Source of the DNA: Kibdelosporangium sp. MJ126-NF4
Lineage (GTDB): Bacteria; Actinomycetota; Actinomycetes; Mycobacteriales; Pseudonocardiaceae
NCBI RefSeq assembly: GCF_000826545.1
Contig: NZ_CDME01000008.1
Span: forward strand, 310,001 to 374,000
DNA: 64,000 bases
Reading direction: 5' to 3'
In this document: piece by piece, positions 7,821-15,038 of the stretch
Layout of the letters: each line of letters opens with the position of its first letter
How positions within the stretch are numbered: the first letter of the stretch is position 1
Notes under the pieces: model-generated
Seen by the model: the letters and a program-made list of their open reading frames with translations, nothing else
Databases searched by the model: none
What the model was told of the DNA's origin: nothing
Program-made: the position numbers and the translations under genes

Positions 7821-8453
7821 TCAGATCAGGCCTTCGCGAAGCGCGTACGCCACCGCGTGCGAGCGGTTGCGCAGCTGGAAGCGGTTGGTCACGTCGTGCA
7901 GGATGCTCTTGACCGTGCGCTGCGAGTAACACAGCTGGTCAGCGATCTCCTTTGTGGACAGTCCATTCGCGACGAGCTTGAGCACCTCGGTCTCCCGGTT
8001 GGTGATCCCGGCGAGGTGCAGCCCGCGCGGCTCGAGCACGTGCCGCTGCAGCCGGGAGACCCGGTTGAGCAGGCGGCCGAGCATGTCCGGCGGCAGTGCG
8101 CCCTCGCCCGACGCGGCGGCCTTGACCAGGCGCACCAGCACGTCCGGCGTGGTCTCCGAGCGGCGGGCGACCGCGCAGACGCCACCTTCGACGGCGGTGA
8201 GCACCTCGGCGTCCTCCAACTCGCCCGCGACCAGCACGATCCGGGTGAAGCCGCGGACCTGCAGCGTGCGCAGCAGTTGGCTGCCACGCTCGTCGAACCT
8301 GTCCGTGACGACCAGTGCGACAGCCTCCTGGGTCGCCGAGTCCTCGTCGACGAGCCAGACCTCCGGCCGGGTCCGCAGGGCCATGTGCACGCCGTTCTGC
8401 AGAATGGGGTCGGTGGCTCGGACGACGACCTGAGTGCGACGCTGCTCGTGCAT
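7821..8453 (-). CDS. LuxR/NarL-family response-regulator-like protein
   Basis: The 210-residue protein has a receiver-like N-terminal half and a LuxR HTH at the C-terminus (ITNRETEVLKLVANGLSTKE, then YSQRTVKSILHDV). The receiver is degenerate at its N-terminal acidic site (VVVRATDPILQNGV where DDH would be usual), but an aspartate is present at the phosphoacceptor position (ALVVTDRFDE). No kinase gene is adjacent, so it may be an orphan or atypical regulator. ATG 8453 is preceded by a purine-rich GGGGAGAG tract. It lies directly upstream of the DUF4255 gene; a regulatory link is possible but unproven. Confidence 0.85.
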   Translation of the reverse strand: MHEQRRTQVVVRATDPILQNGVHMALRTRPEVWLVDEDSATQEAVALVVTDRFDERGSQLLRTLQVRGFTRIVLVAGELEDAEVLTAVEGGVCAVARRSETTPDVLVRLVKAAASGEGALPPDMLGRLLNRVSRLQRHVLEPRGLHLAGITNRETEVLKLVANGLSTKEIADQLCYSQRTVKSILHDVTNRFQLRNRSHAVAYALREGLI

Positions 8454-8659
8454 TTCTTTTCTCTCCCCGCTGGAGTGTCGAACGTCCCCAATTCGTCCGG
8501 CACGTCTTGAACTTTCGACTGCACACAGCCTGCCCGAAGGGGCGTCCCGACCACATGGGACCGATGTCCCGTTGTTGCCCGACCGGGCATCCCCGTGTCG
8601 GGCATCTTTCCCGAGTCGGATGCCCTAGTCGGACAAGGAAAAACACAACCGAGACCAGC

Positions 8660-8684
8660 TCGTTACGCGGGACGCGTAACGAGT
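8660..8684. terminator. Hairpin terminator downstream of two-component operon
   Basis: A perfect inverted repeat with 11-bp arms (ctcgttacgcg and cgcgtaacgag) and a gga loop, 20 bp beyond the stop of the response regulator gene. It has no U-tract and works only if such tract-less hairpins terminate in this host. Confidence 0.65.
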
Positions 8685-8704
8685 CTGCTTAGGACGGTGA
8701 GAGG

Positions 8705-9346
8705 TCAGCCGAGTCCGGCGTTGCGGGCACGCACGATCGCCTGGGCCCGGTCGGCGACATGCAGCTTGGTGAAAATGCTGGAGACGTGGTTGCGCACGGT
8801 CTTCGGGCTCAGCGAGAGGTCACGCGCGATGGTCGCGTTGCTGTGCCCCTCGGCGATCAGCGCGAGCACTTCCCGTTCCCTACTGGTGAGTTCGGGAAAG
8901 ACCGGGTCGCTGCTGGGCGGCGGGGTGTTGAAGTAGCCGAGCACCCGGGTGGCGATGTCCGGCCCGAAGATCGCCTCGCCGCGGCCGACGCCGTGCACCG
9001 CGCGCACGATCTGGTCCTGGCCCGCGCCTTTGAGCAGGTACCCGCGTGCGCCCGCGCGCATCGCGGCGAACACCGACTCGCTGTCGTCGAACATGGTCAG
9101 CACGAGCACGCCGGTGCCGGGCAGTTCGGTGACGATCTGCCGGGTCGCCTCGATCCCACTGATGTCGGGCAGGTGCAGGTCCATCACGACCACGTCCGGC
9201 CGCAGCGCCTTGGCCGCCGAGACCGAGTCCAGTCCGGTCGCCGCCTCGCCGACCACCTCGGTCCCGGGGACGTCGGCGAGCACGGTGCACAGCCCGAACC
9301 GGAACAGCGGGTGATCGTCAACCACCATGACCCGGAGCGGATCCAT
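8705..9346 (-). CDS. NarL/FixJ-type response regulator
   Basis: An intact receiver (MDPLRVMVVDDHPLF; phosphoacceptor in DVVVMDLHLPD; conserved LK in GYLLKGA) is followed by a LuxR HTH (LTSREREVLALIAEGHSN, then LSPKTVRNHVSSIFTKLHV). The start is ATG 9346; a longer in-frame extension would overlap the kinase gene. It begins 5 bp after the kinase stop, so the two form a cognate cytoplasmic phosphorelay. A 22-residue segment between receiver and HTH contains a proline-rich bend (NTPPPSSDP). A hairpin follows at 8660-8684. Confidence 0.93.
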   Translation of the reverse strand: MDPLRVMVVDDHPLFRFGLCTVLADVPGTEVVGEAATGLDSVSAAKALRPDVVVMDLHLPDISGIEATRQIVTELPGTGVLVLTMFDDSESVFAAMRAGARGYLLKGAGQDQIVRAVHGVGRGEAIFGPDIATRVLGYFNTPPPSSDPVFPELTSREREVLALIAEGHSNATIARDLSLSPKTVRNHVSSIFTKLHVADRAQAIVRARNAGLG

Positions 9347-9351
9347 CACCC

Positions 9352-11631
9352 TTACCCGCCTTCCTTCGGCAGCGGCAACGTGGCTCGCACCTTGGTGCCA
9401 CCGCCGTTGCCCGCTGACACGACACAGTCGCCGCCCAGTTCGGTCGCCCGCTCGCGCATCGACCATAACCCGACGCCGGTTGCCGGCTGCTCGGGCAGCC
9501 CGATTCCGTCGTCGACGACCTCGATGTGCAGGTCGTCGTCCACCCACAGGCGGACCGCGCAGGACCGGGCCGCGGCGTGACGGGTCACGTTCGTCAGCGC
9601 CTCGGACACGATCCGGTACGCGGCGACGTCCACGCCTCCCGGCAGCCTCGGCATGCTTATCGGTACGTCCAACTTGATTGTCACGCCCTGATCGTCCGCA
9701 CGGGTGGAGATCGCCTTCGCATACGCCCGAATGGCGCCTACCAGGCCGATCCGGTCCAGCTCCGGTGGTCGCAGGCCGTGTGCCAGCCTACGGATCTCGT
9801 TGATCGCTCCGTCGAGTTCCTCCTGCAACGTGCTGAGCAGCTCACCCTGGGGGGACGCGGGCCCGATCGCCTTGCGGCACGCGTGCAGCCCCAGCGAGAT
9901 CGCCGCCAGCGTCGGCCCGACGCCGTCGTGCAGGTCGTGCAGCAGCCGACGGCGTTCCTCCTCGCGGGCCTGCACGACGTTGTCCCGGCTGCGGCGCAGG
10001 TCCCGGGTCAGCCGGGCGGTGTAGGCCGCAGCACCGGCGTGCCGGGCGACCTCGGCGAGTACCAGCCGGTCCCGGCGTCCTAGGACTTCCCGGGATGTCC
10101 TGGGTGCGACGGCCAGTTGCCCCACCGTCTCGCCCTGGTACGACAGGGGCAGCCGGAACAACTCGCCAGTAGGTTCGCCGAACGTGGCCACGTGTTCGCC
10201 CACCGACCCGGCCGGGGAGAGGATCTCCACCGCCACATAGGGCAGCCGCAGCGCGGTGCCGATCGTCTCGACCAACGCGGGCAGTGTCTCGCTGGGCGTC
10301 CTGGTCTCCTCCAGCCTCGTGGCCAGCGCGGACACCACCCGGTACGGGTCGTGGCTGTCACCGAACAGCCGTTTGTTGATCAACGCCTGCAATCGGGACC
10401 GCAGCGGCTGTACCAGCACCGCGACACAGGCTGCGGCGGCCGCCTGCTGCCACAGCTCGTCCAACGGCGGGAACAGCAGCGACAGCAGGCTGACCAGGCC
10501 GATGTAGAGACCGATGGTGCCCGCCGACAGCGCGCCGTAGACGAGCGAACGGCTGACGACCACCTCGATGTTCAGCGCCCGGTAGCGCAGGATCGCCGCG
10601 GCCACACCGATCGGCACGGGCAGGAACGCCAGCGTGTGCAGCTCGGTCGGCAGCAGTGTCCGCCCGACCAGGGCCTCCGGCACGGCGAAGAACACCGAGT
10701 ACAGCAGCGCGCCGCCGCCGAGCGACCAGACGACCCAGCGCATCCTGTTGCGGTCCAACTCGTTCTGCGCGGTGCGGTAGCGGATGACCAGAGCCCCCAG
10801 TATCAGCAGGGGAAAGGTGTAGAGAACCGGCAGCACCGGTGATCCGAGCAGGCTGAACCGGCCGAGCGGGTCGCTGATGAACTGCCACGCGAACAACGCC
10901 ATCAGTCCGTAGAGGAGCACCGCGCCGAGATAACCGGCCATCACCTGCTTGCGGAACGTCTTCTTGTTGTAGACAGCGGGAAACGCGATCGCCATGTGCA
11001 GCGTCGCCGCCCACAGCAGCATGAAGCTGAACTCGCCCGTGTACCACCGCCAGAACTGGCCGCCCGCCACGAGATCCAGCGCTTCCAGTTGGAAGTGCGT
11101 CGATCCGCTCGTGGTGATGAAGCTCAGCGCCGAGCTCAGCAGCGCGGCCTGTGCGGCCGGATCCGTCGGCCGCGCCGTGAAGATCCCGGCGGCGACGATC
11201 AGAATCAACGCCAGGACAAGCAAAGTGGGCCAGTTCTTCCCGACCGCGTCCATGATCGGGAAAAGTTTCAGTGTTTTCTCGACATCGACCCGCTGCCCGT
11301 CGCGGCGCAGTTCGTAGCGCACGACGTCGCCCGCCTTGGCGCTCTCGCCGCCGATCCCGTTGGCCACCGCGTCCCGCACCGGTTCCCCGTTGATCGAGAC
11401 AACTTCGTCACCGGCGTGAAACAGCCCATCATCGGTGGTTTCCCGGATGACTACGGCTGTGGACGACACCGCCTGATCACCGATGTTGATCACGGTGCCG
11501 TCGGACGGGCTCGTCGCCCTGCTCAGCACGCACCAGCCGGACGCGGCCAGCAGTGCGAACGCCAGCACCAGGCACGCGGCAGGCACACGCCACGCGCCCG
11601 CCAAATCGGACACAGCCAGATCATTCCCCAT
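9352..11631 (-). CDS. Membrane sensor histidine kinase, HisKA_3 type, with PDZ-like segment
   Basis: This 759-residue kinase has an N-terminal membrane segment (~12-35). An extracytoplasmic region follows with PDZ-like features (HAGDEVVSINGEPVRDAV, ~70-90). Then come about six or seven membrane segments up to ~390 and a GAF-like cytoplasmic segment. A HisKA_3 dimerisation domain reads EEERRRLLHDLHDGVGPTLA, with phospho-acceptor His at ~568. The HATPase domain includes ISEALTNVTRHA and DDGIGL. Kinases of this class phosphorylate NarL-type regulators, and the regulator gene follows after 5 bp. The two membrane-protein genes upstream are on the same strand with small gaps and probably belong to the operon. 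The signal is unknown; a PDZ-like fold would suggest peptide binding (inference). Confidence 0.88.
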   Translation of the reverse strand: MGNDLAVSDLAGAWRVPAACLVLAFALLAASGWCVLSRATSPSDGTVINIGDQAVSSTAVVIRETTDDGLFHAGDEVVSINGEPVRDAVANGIGGESAKAGDVVRYELRRDGQRVDVEKTLKLFPIMDAVGKNWPTLLVLALILIVAAGIFTARPTDPAAQAALLSSALSFITTSGSTHFQLEALDLVAGGQFWRWYTGEFSFMLLWAATLHMAIAFPAVYNKKTFRKQVMAGYLGAVLLYGLMALFAWQFISDPLGRFSLLGSPVLPVLYTFPLLILGALVIRYRTAQNELDRNRMRWVVWSLGGGALLYSVFFAVPEALVGRTLLPTELHTLAFLPVPIGVAAAILRYRALNIEVVVSRSLVYGALSAGTIGLYIGLVSLLSLLFPPLDELWQQAAAAACVAVLVQPLRSRLQALINKRLFGDSHDPYRVVSALATRLEETRTPSETLPALVETIGTALRLPYVAVEILSPAGSVGEHVATFGEPTGELFRLPLSYQGETVGQLAVAPRTSREVLGRRDRLVLAEVARHAGAAAYTARLTRDLRRSRDNVVQAREEERRRLLHDLHDGVGPTLAAISLGLHACRKAIGPASPQGELLSTLQEELDGAINEIRRLAHGLRPPELDRIGLVGAIRAYAKAISTRADDQGVTIKLDVPISMPRLPGGVDVAAYRIVSEALTNVTRHAAARSCAVRLWVDDDLHIEVVDDGIGLPEQPATGVGLWSMRERATELGGDCVVSAGNGGGTKVRATLPLPKEGG

Positions 11632-11653
11632 GGCCGCCGTGCGGCTCTAATGT

Positions 11654-12286
11654 CTACCCCTTTGGGTCAACGGGGTGCTGCTCGGTGTGTTCGGTCTGCT
11701 CCTCGTCGTACTCGGGTTCCAGCACACGGACCACCGGGATGCCCATCGCCGGTGTCTCCGGTTCGTCGCCCCGCTTGGCGAGTCTCGGCACGAGCATCAG
11801 CACGATCGCGCCGATCGCGACCAGTGCGGTGGCGATCAGCACCCAGACGCCGAACCCGACGGTGGATCGCATCTCCTCGGGAATGGTGCTCTCGGGCCTG
11901 TCGAAGACCTCGAACAGCAGGAACACGATCGTGAGCGAACCGGCGAGCAGTCCCGCTCCACCGACGCCGAGCAGACGGGCGGCCAGCACCGGACCGCTCG
12001 CCGGGTGCAGCCGTGTCGAGATCAGCCCGAACACCCCGGCGACGGCGAGCAGCGCGGCCCCGACCATGACGGGCACCCCGAACATCGGGAACGGGTCGTT
12101 GTCGCCGGTTCCGTTGCCCCACAGGGTGTACGTGATCGTCCGAGCGTTGTACTGCTCGTCGTACAACCTGTTGTACTCGATTATCGGCATGAAGGAGCCA
12201 CCGACCGCCAGTGCGGCCGCGAGGATCCAGATTCCGGAGCCGATCTGCCGAAGCCGGGCGACAGGCCAGATGGCCGGTGCGGTCAC
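11654..12286 (-). CDS. Four-helix membrane protein, paralogue of upstream gene
   Basis: This 210-residue protein of unknown family has about four hydrophobic segments (~18-35, 75-95, 105-130, 150-170). The cytoplasmic tail ends in an acidic stretch with ETPAMGIPVVRVLEPEYDEE. Its start overlaps the stop of the upstream gene by 4 bp (ATGA). Layout and tail motif resemble that neighbour (first helix, polar loop with aromatic residues, three helices, then a P-E-T-P-x-x-G-x-P motif), so the two are probable paralogues. It ends 22 bp before the histidine kinase gene, consistent with an accessory sensor or ligand-handling role in that system (inference). Confidence 0.7.
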   Translation of the reverse strand: MTAPAIWPVARLRQIGSGIWILAAALAVGGSFMPIIEYNRLYDEQYNARTITYTLWGNGTGDNDPFPMFGVPVMVGAALLAVAGVFGLISTRLHPASGPVLAARLLGVGGAGLLAGSLTIVFLLFEVFDRPESTIPEEMRSTVGFGVWVLIATALVAIGAIVLMLVPRLAKRGDEPETPAMGIPVVRVLEPEYDEEQTEHTEQHPVDPKG

Positions 12287-13074
12287 TTTTCATCTCCGTC
12301 GAGCTTGCGGGAGATCGAGCCGGGCTCCGGGGCGGGCGGCGGTTCGATCGCGGTGGTGTCCGAAGCTGTGGTGGTGTCCGAAGGTGTGTCCGGCACGCTC
12401 TGCGGCTGGGCGGTGGCGTTCTCCGACTGCACAGGTGTGCCGTAGCTCGGCGTCTCCGGTTGTTCGGGGCCGCGCTCGGTGTGGATGGGCACGCCGTAGC
12501 TGGGCGTCTCGGGCTCCCAGCGAGGTGGTGGGGGCCGCAGGGGCCGCATCGGCGGCGGTCCGTAGTGCGGCACCGGGGCGTACACCGGCCGGGTGCGTTC
12601 GAGCAACGCCAGGAGGAGGGCGAACAGCGCGACGACCGCTGCCACGGTCACCAGGATCAGCCCGGCCTTCAACTCGGTCTGTGACCGGTCGTCCTCCGCG
12701 GTTCCGGTGGTGGCCAGACCCAGGTACCAGGTGAGGGCCGAGTCGAGCAGGACGCCGGTGCCGAACGCGCCCGCCACGATCGCACCCCAGCGCCGGGTGG
12801 TCAGCAGCACGACCAGGAACGCCAGCACCATCAGGACCGCGGCCAGGATCACGGGGATGCCGTAGTAAGTGGTCTGGACGGTCGCCTCGGCCTCGGCGGG
12901 AGCGCTGCGGGTCTCCCAGTACCCGGTCTCGAGCCGAAAGTCCTGGTCATAGCTCCGGTGCAGCACGTCGGCGAACGTCGATCCAACCCCCAGCCCGGCG
13001 GCTACCAGCCATAACAGGCCCGCGATCAGACGTAAGGGTGACCGCTGCACGCGCGGCGGGGTGATGACCGTCAT
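12283..13074 (-). CDS. Four-helix membrane protein with proline-rich tail repeats
   Basis: This ~263-residue protein has a first helix near residues 14-32, an extracytoplasmic loop (SYDQDFRLETGYWE), three more helices, and a long proline-rich cytoplasmic tail. The tail repeats PETPSYG (EPETPSYGVPI, QPETPSYGTPV), a motif echoed in its downstream paralogue. I prefer ATG 13074 because it leaves a short N-terminus like the paralogue's; ATG 13131 is an in-frame alternative. It is the first gene of a likely four-gene run with the paralogue, the histidine kinase and the response regulator. The function is unrecognised. Confidence 0.65.
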   Translation of the reverse strand: MTVITPPRVQRSPLRLIAGLLWLVAAGLGVGSTFADVLHRSYDQDFRLETGYWETRSAPAEAEATVQTTYYGIPVILAAVLMVLAFLVVLLTTRRWGAIVAGAFGTGVLLDSALTWYLGLATTGTAEDDRSQTELKAGLILVTVAAVVALFALLLALLERTRPVYAPVPHYGPPPMRPLRPPPPRWEPETPSYGVPIHTERGPEQPETPSYGTPVQSENATAQPQSVPDTPSDTTTASDTTAIEPPPAPEPGSISRKLDGDEK

Positions 13075-13153
13075 GCCGTAGATCCTGCCACTGGCCGAGG
13101 TCACACGAATTTCTTTCGCACCGGGCGTCATAGTGCGTGTCCGGCCATGTCTT

Positions 13154-13795
13154 TCAGGGTGTTGGTCGGCCCGAGCGAGGGCCGGGCCGACCAACATCGT
13201 GGTAGACCGAGGCCGCTATGGCCTTCCATTCGTCCAGCAGCCGTGCCTGGCGGGCCGGGTCGCCGCCGATCATCGCGTCGAGCGCGAGGCCCCTGGTGAG
13301 GTTCACGGTCAGCCAGTACAGGGTCTCCAGCCGCTCGTCCGGCACGTCCACCCCGGCGGCCTCGCGGTAGATCTCCAGCGTGGAGCGGCCGAGCGCGCGG
13401 TCGATCGGGAGCATCGAGCGGCGGAGTTCGTCGTCGGTCCGCGCGGCCACCCACAGTTCGAGAGCCGCAGTCGACAGCTTGCCGGAGAAGCCGCGCCAGA
13501 GCAGGTCGATCGCCTCCTGGACGCGCCGCGGCCCCGGCGGCGCGACCAGCGCGCCCCCGACCTCCTCGCGCAGCCGCCGGAACAGGTGCTCGACCGCCGC
13601 GGCCATCAGTTCGGCCTTGGTGGTGAAGTGGTGCTGCTGCGCGCCGCGCGACAGCCCGGCGCGGCGGCAGATCTCGTGCACGGTGGTGCCGGAGTAGCCG
13701 AGGTCGACGAGGCAGTCGACGGTGGCGTCGAGCAGCGCGCTCCTGGTGCGCTCGCGGCGCTCCTGCTGGGTTCGCGGCCTGGCCTCGGTGGACAT
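13154..13795 (-). CDS. TetR-family transcriptional regulator
   Basis: An N-terminal TetR HTH (TRSALLDATVDCLVDLGYSG, then ICRRAGLSRGAQQHHF) is followed by an all-helical ligand domain; total length is ~213 residues. ATG 13795 (MSTEARPR) is used; GTG 13804 is an alternative. It is divergent from an acyl-CoA dehydrogenase gene, with a palindrome (13807-13830) in the 75-bp gap. The usual arrangement would be repression of both genes, relieved by an acyl-CoA (inference). Its last ~12 codons lie inside an inverted repeat (13161-13195). Confidence 0.9.
   Translation of the reverse strand: MSTEARPRTQQERRERTRSALLDATVDCLVDLGYSGTTVHEICRRAGLSRGAQQHHFTTKAELMAAAVEHLFRRLREEVGGALVAPPGPRRVQEAIDLLWRGFSGKLSTAALELWVAARTDDELRRSMLPIDRALGRSTLEIYREAAGVDVPDERLETLYWLTVNLTRGLALDAMIGGDPARQARLLDEWKAIAASVYHDVGRPGPRSGRPTP
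13161..13195. terminator. Inverted repeat at the end of the TetR gene, possible terminator
   Basis: Perfect 12-bp arms gttggtcggccc and gggccgaccaac with an 11-nt loop. It overlaps the last codons of the TetR gene and lies 3' of it, facing the start of the membrane-protein operon. It has no T-tract. Confidence 0.45.
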
Positions 13796-13806
13796 GCCCG
13801 GCACTT

Positions 13807-13830
13807 TACATGCAGTCCTGAACGCATGTA
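13807..13830. promoter_or_regulatory. Candidate TetR operator
   Basis: An inverted repeat TACATGC-N10-GCATGTA with perfect 7-bp arms, in the divergent gap between the TetR gene (minus) and the acyl-CoA dehydrogenase gene (plus). This is the expected position for an autoregulatory operator. Confidence 0.55.
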
Positions 13831-13870
13831 CCTTCCGAATGGAATGTTTTTCCCGGGGAGAGGTTCAACG

Positions 13871-15004
13871 ATGACCTGGCTCAACGACGACCTGATCGCT
13901 TTCCGTGAGCTCGCCCGCTCGTTCTGCGAGAAGGAGCTCATCCCGAACCAGGAACGCTGGGCCGAGGCCAAGCAGGTGGACCGTGAGCTGTGGACGAAGG
14001 CGGGCGAGGTCGGCCTGCTCAACCTGAGCATCCCCGAGGAGTACGGCGGTGGCGGCGGCACCTTCGCACACGAGGCCGTCCTGTTGCAGGAACAGGCTCG
14101 CGCCGGTGACGACGCGTGGGGCGTGGCCGTCCACAGCGGAATCGTCGCGCACTACGTGCTGGCGTACGGCACCGAGGAGCAGAAGCAGCGCTGGCTGCCC
14201 AAGCTGGCGTCGGGCGAACTGGTCGGCGCGATCGCGATGACCGAGCCCGGCACGGGATCGGACCTGCAGAGCATCAAGACGAAGGCGATCCGCACCGGCG
14301 ACGAGTACGTGGTCAACGGCTCGAAGACGTTCATCACCAACGGGGCGCAGGCCGGGCTGATCATCGTCGCGGCCAAGACCAACCCCGAGGAGAAGGCGTC
14401 GGGTGTGTCCCTTGTCGTTGTGGAAACCGAAGGCGCGGAAGGCTTCCGGCGCGGGCGCGTGCTCGACAAGATCGGGATGAAGGGCCAGGACACCGCCGAA
14501 CTGTTCTTCGACAACGTGACCATCCCCGCCGACAACCTGCTCGGTGAGCAGGAAGGCCAGGGCTTCATCCAGCTCATGCAGCAGCTGCCGCAGGAGCGGC
14601 TGGTGATCGGCGTGACCGCGGTCGCGGCGATGGACCTCGCGGTGCAGCAGACGATCCAGTACACCAAGGAGCGGACCGCGTTCGGCCGCCCGCTGTTCGG
14701 CTTCCAGAACACCAAGTTCGTCCTCGCCGACGCGGCGACGGAGGTCGCGGTCAGCAAGGCGTTCCTCGACCAGGCCATCACCCGGCACCTCAAGGGCGAG
14801 CTGGACGTGAACGGCGCGGCGATGGTCAAGATGTGGACGACCGAGCGGCTGGGCAAGGTCGTCGACAACTGCCTGCAGCTGTTCGGCGGCTACGGCTACA
14901 TGAACGAGTACCCGATCGCCAAGGCCTGGACCGCGGCCCGCGTCCAGCGCATCTTCGGTGGCACCACGGAGATCATGAAGGAGATCATCGCCCGCACACT
15001 GTAG
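13871..15004 (+). CDS. Acyl-CoA dehydrogenase
   Basis: This 377-residue FAD enzyme introduces a trans-2,3 double bond into an acyl-CoA. It carries the family signatures AIAMTEPGTGSDL, FITNGAQAGL, and the C-terminal GGTTEIMKEIIARTL. The catalytic glutamate position of short/medium-chain enzymes (YEGT) is FGGT here. Isovaleryl-CoA and long-chain dehydrogenases instead use a glutamate in helix G, and QERLVIG (E242) is placed to serve. ATG 13871 follows GGGGAGAGG at 13855-13863; no usable start further upstream fits. Its control is probably by the divergent TetR protein. The substrate is unknown. Confidence 0.93.
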   Translation: MTWLNDDLIAFRELARSFCEKELIPNQERWAEAKQVDRELWTKAGEVGLLNLSIPEEYGGGGGTFAHEAVLLQEQARAGDDAWGVAVHSGIVAHYVLAYGTEEQKQRWLPKLASGELVGAIAMTEPGTGSDLQSIKTKAIRTGDEYVVNGSKTFITNGAQAGLIIVAAKTNPEEKASGVSLVVVETEGAEGFRRGRVLDKIGMKGQDTAELFFDNVTIPADNLLGEQEGQGFIQLMQQLPQERLVIGVTAVAAMDLAVQQTIQYTKERTAFGRPLFGFQNTKFVLADAATEVAVSKAFLDQAITRHLKGELDVNGAAMVKMWTTERLGKVVDNCLQLFGGYGYMNEYPIAKAWTAARVQRIFGGTTEIMKEIIARTL

Positions 15005-15038
15005 ACGCGGGCGCGTCCGGTGCACTCAGATTGACGTC

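Noticed and set aside
13133..13870. Upstream extension of the acyl-CoA dehydrogenase frame
   Set aside because: It is antisense to the TetR gene and of shadow composition; ATG 13871 has a good ribosome-binding site.
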